Below are positions 15,915 to 23,539 of a stretch of 64,000 bases of DNA, in pieces; within the stretch, counting starts at the first letter, position 1, and each line of letters starts with the position of its first letter. Below the pieces are notes generated by a model. The model ran no database searches. It saw only the letters and a list, made by a program, of their open reading frames with translations, and had not been told where the DNA came from. Position numbers and translations under genes: made by a program. This DNA is from an uncultured Chloroflexota bacterium (lineage in GTDB: Bacteria > Chloroflexota > Chloroflexia > Thermomicrobiales > UBA6265). The stretch spans positions 248,001 to 312,000 of the forward strand of contig CALGSZ010000106.1 in NCBI GenBank assembly GCA_937901745.1, in the 5' to 3' direction.

Positions 15915-16427
15915 TCATTCGGCGCGATCGGCGGCGATCAAGCGACAGAGCCCGGGATCCGGTGGCGGAGGATCATCCTCATGGTGGGCGATGAGCCAGC
16001 AGACGCGCTTCGAGCAGCCGAGCGTGGCTGCCCGTTCTGCTCCGAGCGTGGGGTGATGGACCGCGAGCGCAAATCCGGCGCGCCAGCGGGGCGCGGGCAG
16101 CCGCGCGAGCCAGCCCAGGAGGCCGGGAGCGAACCGAGCGAGGAGCACTCGCGCCACGCGGTGCGGCAGGCGAACCCGTCCTTCTGTCCCAACTTTGCCG
16201 ATGTCGTGAAGAAGCGCCGCGATCAGCACGTCCTCATCCCGCTCCCCGGCGGAGCGGAGCCGCTGGTACACGCGGAGCAGATGCCGCTGGTCGAACGCGG
16301 GAAGCTGCCGGAACGCCGCTGCCTGCGCGGGAGTCAAGATCTCGCTGATGATCGCGTCGCGCTCCGGTGGTGGCGCGGTCGGAATGAGTGCCTGAACGCC
16401 TTGTCGGAGGCGGTCACGCCATGCCAT
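15915..16427 (-). CDS. HD-domain metal-dependent hydrolase
   Basis: Small cytosolic protein, 170 aa, of the HD phosphohydrolase superfamily. His49 ('DQRHLLRVY'), the His74-Asp75 pair in 'ALLHDIGK', later 'VHHPTLG' and 'IAHHED', and a final Asp near the C-terminus give an H..HD..H..H..D metal pattern. The substrate is unknown; relatives cleave nucleotides or cyclic nucleotides. It lies between the downstream scpA gene and an upstream site-2 protease gene (15 bases), all on the minus strand, so it is probably part of one transcript. Confidence 0.8.
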   Translation of the reverse strand: MAWRDRLRQGVQALIPTAPPPERDAIISEILTPAQAAAFRQLPAFDQRHLLRVYQRLRSAGERDEDVLIAALLHDIGKVGTEGRVRLPHRVARVLLARFAPGLLGWLARLPAPRWRAGFALAVHHPTLGAERAATLGCSKRVCWLIAHHEDDPPPPDPGLCRLIAADRAE

Positions 16428-16442
16428 GCGCCAAGTGGCGAA

Positions 16443-17219
16443 TCAGAGTAGCGTACGGAAGAGGAACGACTGGAGCGGCGAGATCATCTCTCCGGTAATG
16501 GAGGCTCCGATCCGGCCGCTGACGAAGAAGATCAAGAAGAGGATCAGGAATCCGTAACGCTCCAGCGGCGCCAGGACCGGGTACCAGAAGTTCGGGAGAA
16601 GGCCAACGAGGATCTTGTGCCCGTCGAGCGGCGGGATCGGGATCATGTTGAACGATGCCAGCAGGACGTTCACCCAGAAATACCAGCCGAGGAAGAATGC
16701 AATTGAGCCGCGCTCGGATTGCGAGAAGAGCAGATTGCCGAAGTCAGCCGCACTCCAGCCTGCAAGACGCAGTGACAGGGCCGCGACCGCCGCTTGGACG
16801 ATGTTCGAGACCGGTCCGGCGAGGGCGACGAGCGCCATCGCTCGCTTGCGATCGACGATGCCGGCGCCGCGTAGCCGGTTGGGATTGACCGGAACCGGCT
16901 TCCCCCAACCGATGAAGCTGTACCCGAGCGAAATCATGACCATACCGAAGAACCCGAACGGCTCGAAGTGCATGGCCGGGTTCAGCGTAATCCTGCCGAG
17001 GGAGCGTGCCGTGTCGTCGCCGAGTCGCCAGGCTGTATAGGCGTGCATGAACTCGTGGATGGTCGTCGCCACGATGAAGGAGCCGAGGATGGCGATGATC
17101 TGCTCCATCGGCGGGAAGCTGCGCCGGTCGAGCAGCTGCATCCCGAGAAGCAGGAGCAGGATGAGGAAGATGCCAGAGCTGGGATCGCCCCGTTGAACGA
17201 GGCCGAGACGACGGTCCAT
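16443..17219 (-). CDS. Site-2 protease family protein (M50B), short form
   Basis: Intramembrane metalloprotease without CBS or PDZ domains, about 258 aa, like the YwhC/Rip3-type family. Zinc motif 'TIHEFMHAYTAWRLGD' and second motif 'MIPIPPLDGHKIL' are intact; 'GKPVPVNPNRLR' and 'LAGPVSNIVQA' are further family blocks. Four to six hydrophobic helices are evident. The ATG at 17219 ('MDRRLGLVQRGD') is chosen because the preceding in-frame residues look non-coding; neither candidate has a strong ribosome site. Second site-2 protease in this window. It precedes the HD gene by 15 bases. Confidence 0.88.
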   Translation of the reverse strand: MDRRLGLVQRGDPSSGIFLILLLLLGMQLLDRRSFPPMEQIIAILGSFIVATTIHEFMHAYTAWRLGDDTARSLGRITLNPAMHFEPFGFFGMVMISLGYSFIGWGKPVPVNPNRLRGAGIVDRKRAMALVALAGPVSNIVQAAVAALSLRLAGWSAADFGNLLFSQSERGSIAFFLGWYFWVNVLLASFNMIPIPPLDGHKILVGLLPNFWYPVLAPLERYGFLILFLIFFVSGRIGASITGEMISPLQSFLFRTLL

Positions 17220-17340
17220 CACGATTGAGCTGGCAGGGCGTTTCGCGCCTGAAAAAAGGCGTGGGCTCCGAGCAGCGCTCCGGACGTCTCGCCCAGGCAC
17301 CTAACGAGCGGCGCTCGATGCTCGAAGCCCACCGCTCCGG

Positions 17341-18384
17341 TCATGCGCCGGAGCCAGGATAGAGGTGACAGGCCACGTAGTGCCCGTTGCCCTGGTCGGC
17401 GAAGATCGGCTCGACCTTCTTGCAGACATCCATCGCGTACGGGCAGCGCGTGTGGAAGTGGCAGCCCGGCGGCGGGTTGATCGGGCTCGGGACATCGCCG
17501 CTGAGAATGATCCGCTCGCGTCGCTTCTCCACGACCGGGTCTGGAATCGGCACCGCCGAAAGGAGTGCCTTCGTGTAGGGGTGCAGCGGCTCGTCGTAGA
17601 GCGCATTGCGGTCGGCCAGCTCCACGATCTTGCCCAAGTACATCACCGCCACGCGGTCGGAAATGTGCTTCACGACCGAGAGGTCGTGGGCGATGAACAG
17701 ATACGTCAGGCCGAACTGCTCCTGGAGATCTTCCAGAAGGTTGACGATCTGCGCCTGAATCGAGACGTCGAGCGCTGAGACCGGCTCATCGCAGACGATG
17801 AAGTCCGGATTCGCAGCGAGCGCCCGGGCGATACCGATGCGCTGCCGCTGACCGCCGGAGAATTCGTGCGGGTAGCGGTTGGCGAAGTATGGGTTCAGAC
17901 CGACCGTCTGCAGCAGCTCTTGGACCCGCTGGTTGCGCTCGTTCTTCGGCACCAGCTTGTGGATCTGCATCGGCTCGGCAATGATGTTGCCGACCGTCAT
18001 CCGAGGATTGAGCGAGGCATATGGATCCTGGAAGATCATCTGGAGGTGGCGGCGCATCTTGCGCATCTCGCCGCCGTCCAGCTTCGTCAGGTCCTTGCCG
18101 TCAAAGATCACCTCACCAGACGTCGGCTTGTAGAGCTGGAGGATGGCGCGGCCGGTCGTCGACTTGCCGCACCCGGACTCTCCCACCAGACCAAGCGTCT
18201 CTCCGCGCTTGACCGAGAAGGAGACGCCGTCAACCGCCTGCACCGCCCCCACTTTGCGCTGGAAAATGATCCCCTGGGTCAGGGGGAAGTGCATGACGAG
18301 GTTGCGCACCTCCAGTAACGTCTGTCCGTTCTTGTCGGCAGGCGCCGGAGTCGGTTGTGTCCGGCGATCGATCTCGACGGCCAT
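17341..18384 (-). CDS. Peptide-type ABC transporter ATP-binding protein, DppF/OppF-like
   Basis: Cytosolic ATPase energising a peptide importer; 347 aa. Walker A 'GESGCGKST', signature 'SGGQRQRIGIARAL', Walker B 'FIVCDEPVSALD'. The C-terminal oligopeptide-transporter domain has the four-cysteine pattern 'CHFHTRCPYAMDVC...C'. Its ATG directly abuts the stop of the DppD-like gene (TAAATG), so the pair is coupled. The matching permeases are not adjacent; the nearest are at 2560-4519 on the same strand. Confidence 0.92.
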   Translation of the reverse strand: MAVEIDRRTQPTPAPADKNGQTLLEVRNLVMHFPLTQGIIFQRKVGAVQAVDGVSFSVKRGETLGLVGESGCGKSTTGRAILQLYKPTSGEVIFDGKDLTKLDGGEMRKMRRHLQMIFQDPYASLNPRMTVGNIIAEPMQIHKLVPKNERNQRVQELLQTVGLNPYFANRYPHEFSGGQRQRIGIARALAANPDFIVCDEPVSALDVSIQAQIVNLLEDLQEQFGLTYLFIAHDLSVVKHISDRVAVMYLGKIVELADRNALYDEPLHPYTKALLSAVPIPDPVVEKRRERIILSGDVPSPINPPPGCHFHTRCPYAMDVCKKVEPIFADQGNGHYVACHLYPGSGA

Positions 18385-19470
18385 TTACGCCTCCTGCTTC
18401 TGCCGCGGCGGTTCGCCGTCCTTGCTCACTTCCTCCCAGAACCAGCACGCCGAATAGTGCCCTTCCTTGACCTTGAGCAGCGGTGGATTCTTCTGCTCGC
18501 ACTTCTCGCGCGCGTAGTTGCAGCGCGGAACGAACGGGCACATATCGGGCAGATCAATCAAGTCAGGCGGCAGGCCTCGGATCGGCTCGAGCTTCTCCTT
18601 GCGCTCTGCGTCGAGCCGCGGGATCGACTTGAGGAGACCCACCGTGTAGGGGTGTCTCGGATTGGCGAAGATTTCCTCAGTGCTGCCGGTCTCCACGACG
18701 TGCCCGGCGTACATCACCTGGATCCGGTCCGCCATCCCTGCGACCACGCCCATCGAGTGCGTGATTAGGATCACGCCGGTATCCCGCTCCATCTGGAGCG
18801 TGCGCATCAGATCGAGGATCTGCGCCTGAATCGTCACGTCGAGCGCGGTGGTCGGCTCGTCGGCGATGATCAGCTTCGGGTTGCACGACAGCGCCATCGC
18901 GATCATCACGCGCTGGCGCATACCACCCGAGAACTGGTGTGGATATTGGTCGATGCGCTCCTCGGCGTTCGGGATGCCAACCATCTTCAGGAGCTCGATC
19001 GCACGCGCGCGCGCCTGCTCCTTGGACATGCCCAAATGCAGCTGCAGCGCCTCGCTGATCTGGCGATTGATAGTCAGCACCGGATTGAGCGAGGTCATCG
19101 GGTCCTGGAAGATCATCGCGATCTTGTGACCGCGGATCTTGCGGACCTCGTTATCCGAGAGCTGAAGGATGTCCTGCCCGTCGAAGATGATCTCACCGGA
19201 CACGATCTTGCCCGGCGGGCTAGGAATGAGGCGCATGATCGAGAGCCCGGTCATGCTCTTCCCGCAGCCGGACTCACCCACCACGCCGAGCGTCTCACCA
19301 GGCATGACATAGAAGGAGACATCGTCGACGGCCTTGACGATGCCGTCCTGGGTGAAGAACTGCGTCCTGAGGTTCCGCACCTCGAGCAACGGTTGAACGT
19401 TCCCGTTGCGTCCGCCGTTCGAGCCAGTTTGGGGTTGCGCCCGCTCTGGCACCCGCGACTCTACGGCCAT
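18385..19470 (-). CDS. Peptide-type ABC transporter ATP-binding protein, DppD/OppD-like
   Basis: First ATPase of the DppDF-type pair; 361 aa. Walker A 'GESGCGKSMTG', signature 'SGGMRQRVMIAMAL', Walker B 'LIIADEPTTALD', and the C-terminal cysteine cluster 'CPFVPRCNYAREKC'. About 30 polar residues precede the ABC domain. The ATG at 19470 has AGGAG about six bases upstream. A DppD-like protein forms a heterodimer with a DppF-like one, which fits the coupled arrangement here. These two ATPases stand apart from any permease or binding-protein gene and may serve several family-5 binding-protein systems. Confidence 0.92.
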   Translation of the reverse strand: MAVESRVPERAQPQTGSNGGRNGNVQPLLEVRNLRTQFFTQDGIVKAVDDVSFYVMPGETLGVVGESGCGKSMTGLSIMRLIPSPPGKIVSGEIIFDGQDILQLSDNEVRKIRGHKIAMIFQDPMTSLNPVLTINRQISEALQLHLGMSKEQARARAIELLKMVGIPNAEERIDQYPHQFSGGMRQRVMIAMALSCNPKLIIADEPTTALDVTIQAQILDLMRTLQMERDTGVILITHSMGVVAGMADRIQVMYAGHVVETGSTEEIFANPRHPYTVGLLKSIPRLDAERKEKLEPIRGLPPDLIDLPDMCPFVPRCNYAREKCEQKNPPLLKVKEGHYSACWFWEEVSKDGEPPRQKQEA

Positions 19471-19819
19471 CGTCGCTCCTCTCGCCTTTCGACCGATCCG
19501 CGCTCGGTTATCACGTCAAGTTCACATCTCTCTATCTGTAGGTATGTTGCTCGCCTTATTCAGTCCCTCACATCTGATGAGGGACAGCTCCCGCCCGCGT
19601 CGGACAGACTACGTTAGGGAAAGCGAACATCGGCGAAAGGATATCATGGGCCACGAAACACGAGCAATCCCGATCGAAAGCGAGTTTCGCGAATTGTGCA
19701 CGCATCCCAGATGAAATAGATCCGCATTTGGGAACGCGAACAATCGCCGCGCGCTCCTTGTCACCACTGCGACGTTCTCCGAAGATTCCCCGGAGAATAT
19801 CCCGGTGCGACCCACGTGA
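19471..19819. other. Divergent intergenic region with an 8-bp inverted repeat
   Basis: About 350 bases between the ATPase pair (minus) and the GT39-like gene (plus), expected to hold promoters for both. GTCCCTCA (19563-19570) and TGAGGGAC (19578-19585) form a perfect inverted repeat with a 7-base centre. With no T-tract and a central position it could be an operator. No gene or RNA is apparent. Confidence 0.45.
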
Positions 19820-21883
19820 ATGGCTGCCATGCGCCCGATCCGTTGGCCCACCAACCGTCGCCTACCACCCGCGGTGGCCGCGCCTATTGGGCTCGCGCTT
19901 CTCATCCTCGCGAATGCTTCGCTCAACGATCAGCGCCTCTCAATCCTGACCGCGATCGCCCTCGTTGCGGGGCTCTCCCTGTGGGCACTCACCGCCCGGG
20001 GAATGGAGAAGCCACCGAAAGCGGACTTGCAAGGGCACGTCGAGGAGGCGCGAGTTCGCTGGTGGGCGCTCGGAATTGCGGTTGGCCTCGCCACGGTTAC
20101 TTGGTGGCAGTCGGCCGGAAACACTTTCCGGCCTCTCGGCGTTGCGGCATGGGTTGCCTCCTGCGCGGCATGGACAATCGCTTGGTGGCCGGCGCCGATC
20201 CGCCGACCTCCCTTGTGGCCGAGTGAAATCACCGCGACCATCAGCTCTCGGCTACCTGCCACGCTTCGAGGAAAAGCGCCTCTCTTGCTGGTACTCGGGC
20301 TGATCGTCGCGGTGAGTGTCGCCGCGCACTTCTATCGCCTCGAGGTCACGCCACGTGACCCAACGAGCGACCACGCCGAAAAGCACCTCGATGTAAAAGA
20401 CGTGCTCGATGGGCAACGTCCGATCTACTTCGAGAGGAACACCGGCCGGGAGCCCGGCCAGTTCTACGTGACCGCCGCCTTGATCCGCGTGCTCGACCTG
20501 CCCAACGACTTCACGACGCTCAAGATCGGAACCGCGCTCGTCGGCGTGGTGACGATTCCCTTCGTCTATCTCCTCGCGGCCGAGATCGGTGGACGGCTAA
20601 CAGGTCTGGCGGCTGCCTTCCTCTATGCGATGGGCAAGTGGCCAGTCGCGATCGCCCGGTACGGGCTCCGCTTCGCCTACGCTCCGCTCGCCGCCGCCGT
20701 GACCTTCTGGCTGCTCCTGCGCTGGTTACGCACGGGCGATCGCCGCGACGCGCTCGCCTGTGGACTCAGCCTGGGGATTGGTCTGTACGGCTACACGCCG
20801 TTTCGGCTCGCCGTACCCGCCATCGCGCTCGCCATCGGCGCCTCGCTCCTGAATGACCGACGCGATCGCCGTCAGATACTGCGGCAGGGTCTCTTGCTGA
20901 TTGGAACTGCCTCCCTCGTCTTCGTGCCGTTGGCGGCCTACATGACAGAGCGACCCGACATGTATTGGTATCGCTCCGTCACGCGCGTCGCCGGCGAAGA
21001 GGGAGGCCGCGTCTTCGGGACACTCACGAGCAATCTCTCCATCTTTCTCCGCAACAATCTCAACGCCACGCTTGCCTTCAATTGGCGGGGCGATACGACG
21101 TACGTCAACATGGTCCACCTCGATCCGTGGTTGGACGTCGTGACCGGGGCGCTCTTGCTCGCAGGACTCGCTGTCGTCGCCGTTCGCATTGCACTTTGGC
21201 GCGACACGCGGTTCATCGCCCTGCTGGCGATGACGCCGATCCTCCTGCTCGCCTCGACGCTCGCGCTCAGCTTTCCCCGGGAGAATCCAAGCGTGAACCG
21301 ATTGGGCGCACTAGCGCCAATCGTCTTCGCGATCGCTGGCCTAGCGCTTGCCCGGCTCCTCGCCGCGCTTTCAGCTATCCGGTTGGCATCCGGAGGTTTG
21401 CTCGCGGTGTTCGTAGCCGCGCTCATCACGCTCGCGGCAGCGCGGGAGAACTACGTCCGCTACTTCCACGATTACGATCGCCAATACCGACAGACCGTCG
21501 CGAACACTACTGAGATCGCGCACGCCATCCGGGGAGGAGCATCCGTCGGAGTCACGATTGACGATGCGTACCTGATCGACGGTCCGTTCTGGCTCGATGT
21601 CCGTAACATCGGGATCGCGTTGCACGACGAGAACTGGGCAGATACGCACACCATCCGGCCTGGAGAGCCGCTACCAGAGCAGCCGGCCGGACGTCCACTT
21701 TTCTTCATCTTGCGGGCGAGCGACCACGCACGGTTGGCGGAGCTACTGAGCCGCTGGCCGGCCGGCGTTATCACCGCCTACCCGGTCGAGGAGCCCGTCC
21801 ACGCATTTCTCACCTACTGGGTTCCCGCCGCTCCCGGTGCCTCCTCTCCTACCTCGGCGCCCGGCGACGAAGCCGGCGCCTGA
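19820..21883 (+). CDS. GT39-like (ArnT/PMT fold) polytopic glycosyltransferase-type membrane protein
   Basis: Integral membrane protein of 687 aa with at least ten hydrophobic helices and a C-terminal extracytoplasmic part of about 130 residues. After two short N-terminal helical groups, a large loop contains 'RDPTSDHAEKHLDVKDV' (about residues 185-201), in the position of the acidic catalytic loop of lipid-linked sugar transferases. 'REPGQFYVTAALIRV', 'LAAAFLYAMGKWPVAIARYG' and 'GLYGYTPFRL' are typical of uncharacterised GT39-type proteins. Donor and acceptor are unknown. The ATG at 19820 has no strong ribosome site, and a second ATG lies at 19829. Single-gene unit, followed after 280 bases by acpP. 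Confidence 0.7.
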   Translation: MAAMRPIRWPTNRRLPPAVAAPIGLALLILANASLNDQRLSILTAIALVAGLSLWALTARGMEKPPKADLQGHVEEARVRWWALGIAVGLATVTWWQSAGNTFRPLGVAAWVASCAAWTIAWWPAPIRRPPLWPSEITATISSRLPATLRGKAPLLLVLGLIVAVSVAAHFYRLEVTPRDPTSDHAEKHLDVKDVLDGQRPIYFERNTGREPGQFYVTAALIRVLDLPNDFTTLKIGTALVGVVTIPFVYLLAAEIGGRLTGLAAAFLYAMGKWPVAIARYGLRFAYAPLAAAVTFWLLLRWLRTGDRRDALACGLSLGIGLYGYTPFRLAVPAIALAIGASLLNDRRDRRQILRQGLLLIGTASLVFVPLAAYMTERPDMYWYRSVTRVAGEEGGRVFGTLTSNLSIFLRNNLNATLAFNWRGDTTYVNMVHLDPWLDVVTGALLLAGLAVVAVRIALWRDTRFIALLAMTPILLLASTLALSFPRENPSVNRLGALAPIVFAIAGLALARLLAALSAIRLASGGLLAVFVAALITLAAARENYVRYFHDYDRQYRQTVANTTEIAHAIRGGASVGVTIDDAYLIDGPFWLDVRNIGIALHDENWADTHTIRPGEPLPEQPAGRPLFFILRASDHARLAELLSRWPAGVITAYPVEEPVHAFLTYWVPAAPGASSPTSAPGDEAGA

Positions 21884-21970
21884 CAAGGCTCACGACACCG
21901 ATTGCCCGCCATCGTTTACTATGGGGAAAGGCTGCCGATATTAGCGGCGAAGCAGGTACGCGTCAGGGTC

Positions 21971-22000
21971 TTGGTGCCCGTTTCGAGGGTCGTGTATCAT
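21971..22000 (+). promoter_or_regulatory. Possible acpP promoter
   Basis: TTGGTG (21971-21976) and TATCAT (21995-22000) are 18 bases apart. Transcription from here would give a GC-rich leader of about 160 nt before acpP. Confidence 0.4.
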
Positions 22001-22166
22001 CCATCCTGGCGCGCGCCGCCTGGCCGCCGATTTGTGCTGGCCAGTCAGGGATTCTGCTGGCGGGCGCATTTCGAGAGGGTTTGGGGACGATCGCCGCGCT
22101 CATGCGGCGAGACGGCCACAGAGGAACCTGAGGGCCAGCGGGGCCGTCGGGCGGGAGGTGATTGGG

Positions 22167-22409
22167 TTGGCGACGGTTTTTGAGCGAGTTCGCAGCATCG
22201 TGGCTGAACGGCTCGGGGTCGATGAAGACAAGGTGACCATGGACGCCGAGTTCATCGGCGACCTCAACGCAGACTCGCTCGACCTCGTTGAGGTCATCAT
22301 GGCGATTGAGCAGGAATTCAACATCGAGATTAAGGACGAGGACGCGGAAAACATCCGCACCGTCGGGGACGCTGTCCAGCATCTGGAGGAAGTCGTCGGT
22401 AATCAGTAG
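22167..22409 (+). CDS. acpP: Acyl carrier protein
   Basis: Carries growing acyl chains on 4'-phosphopantetheine in fatty-acid synthesis; 80 aa, normal size. The attachment serine is Ser37 in 'GDLNADSLDLVEVIMAIEQ', preceded by 'VDEDKVTMDAEFIG'. The start is a TTG at 22167: GGGAGGTGA lies just upstream with good spacing, and the protein then begins 'ATVFERVRSIVAERLG' as expected. A longer in-frame N-terminus (to 22032) looks non-coding. No other fab gene is adjacent; tatC follows after 260 bases. Confidence 0.95.
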   Translation: MATVFERVRSIVAERLGVDEDKVTMDAEFIGDLNADSLDLVEVIMAIEQEFNIEIKDEDAENIRTVGDAVQHLEEVVGNQ

Positions 22410-22568
22410 CCGGCTCGATGTTGCCCGTGGCGGCTGGCGTAGGGCGGCAGTGGTGAGGTAACCGCTGCTGAGCACCAGTCAGGTGGTGCGCTGCCATGTG
22501 CGTTCGGCAAGCGAGCTGGGATCCCGCAATCCCGTCGTTTGCCATCGAGTAACGTGGAGCCCAGGAGG

Positions 22569-22606
22569 GCCGGGGCGCCGCCAGCAGGATCGCGACGCGC
22601 CCCGGC
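22569..22606 (+). other. GC-rich stem-loop between acpP and tatC
   Basis: GCCGGGGCGC (22569-22578) pairs perfectly with 22597-22606 over 10 bp, with an 18-base loop. It lies 160 bases after acpP and 64 bases before tatC. It may end the acpP transcript or form part of the tatC leader. No T-tract follows. Confidence 0.45.
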
Positions 22607-22669
22607 AGCCATCATTTCAACCCAATGAGCGCCGGTGGCGGCTCCGCGTTCCGATGAGGAGAAGGCACA

Positions 22670-23479
22670 ATGGCCCGCGCAATTCGTATACCGAAATTCC
22701 GCATTCCCATTCCAAAGCTTCCGAAGACGGATGAGCCGTACGAGGACGTCTTCGAGGAGATGACGCTGGCGGAGCACCTCGAGGAGCTCCGCTCACGTAT
22801 CGTCAAAGCCTGCATTTCCGTTGCCGTCGCGTTCATTGGAGGCATCATCCTCGCCGGGCCGCTGCTGCGGCTCATCGTCCGGCAAGCCAACGCCGACACC
22901 GGCGGCGGCTTCGACATCAAGTCGCCAACCGATCCGATCGCGATTTACTTCAAGATCGCTCTCTACATCGCCATCGGCTTCGCGACGCCCGCGATCCTCT
23001 GGCAGATGATCGGCTTCCTCGTGCCGGGTCTAACGCGCAAGGAGAAGCGACTCCTCTTCACGTCGCTCCCGTTCGTCTCGCTCTTGTTCGTCGTCGGAGC
23101 GTCATATGCGTTCTTCTTCGCGGCTCCGCGTGCTTTCGACTTCCTATCCCGGTTCCAATCCAGCATCTTCCGCTGGGAGCCGGACGGCTCGGAGGTCATT
23201 AGCTTCTATCTCACGCTAATGATCGGCCTCGGCATCGCGTTCGAGCTGCCGGTGGTGATGTTCCTCTTGGCGAGGCTGAACGTCGTCAGCGCGCAGAAGC
23301 TCGCGAGCTACCGGCGCTACGCGATGGTGTTAGTCCTGATTGCGGCGGCGATCATCACGCCGAGTACCGACCCATTCAATATGGCGGTGGTCGCGATTCC
23401 GCTCTACATTCTCTATGAATTCGGGTTGATCATTGCGCGAATCGCCGGCCGCCGACACACTCCCAAGCCGGTCGGATAA
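22670..23479 (+). CDS. tatC: Sec-independent protein translocase TatC
   Basis: Core receptor of the twin-arginine export system, which moves folded proteins across the membrane; 269 aa. A Lys/Pro-rich N-terminal tail of about 30 residues precedes 'MTLAEHLEELRSRIVKACI', the TatC signature. 'YFKIALYIAIGFATPAILWQ' and 'PGLTRKEKR' follow, with six hydrophobic helices and 'IITPSTDPFNM' near the end. GAGGAGAAGG sits seven bases before the ATG. No tatA/tatB gene is adjacent. The three binding proteins in this window with RR leaders are plausible clients. Confidence 0.97.
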   Translation: MARAIRIPKFRIPIPKLPKTDEPYEDVFEEMTLAEHLEELRSRIVKACISVAVAFIGGIILAGPLLRLIVRQANADTGGGFDIKSPTDPIAIYFKIALYIAIGFATPAILWQMIGFLVPGLTRKEKRLLFTSLPFVSLLFVVGASYAFFFAAPRAFDFLSRFQSSIFRWEPDGSEVISFYLTLMIGLGIAFELPVVMFLLARLNVVSAQKLASYRRYAMVLVLIAAAIITPSTDPFNMAVVAIPLYILYEFGLIIARIAGRRHTPKPVG

Positions 23480-23507
23480 CGGTTACAACCAAGCGAACTA
23501 GGAGGGA

Positions 23508-23539
23508 GCCAGGTCAGCGCCCATCGCCGCTGGCCTGGC
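23508..23539 (+). terminator. Terminator of tatC, overlapping the 3' end of rqcH
   Basis: GCCAGG-T-CAGCG pairs with CGCTG-G-CCTGGC (12 bp including one G/T pair) around a loop of about eight bases, followed on the plus strand by TTCTTTG. The left arm includes the stop codon of the converging rqcH gene. Confidence 0.65.

Noticed and set aside
22032..22166. In-frame N-terminal extension of the acyl carrier protein
   Set aside because: It is Arg/Gly-rich, and a strong ribosome site directly precedes the TTG at 22167, which gives a normal-length ACP.
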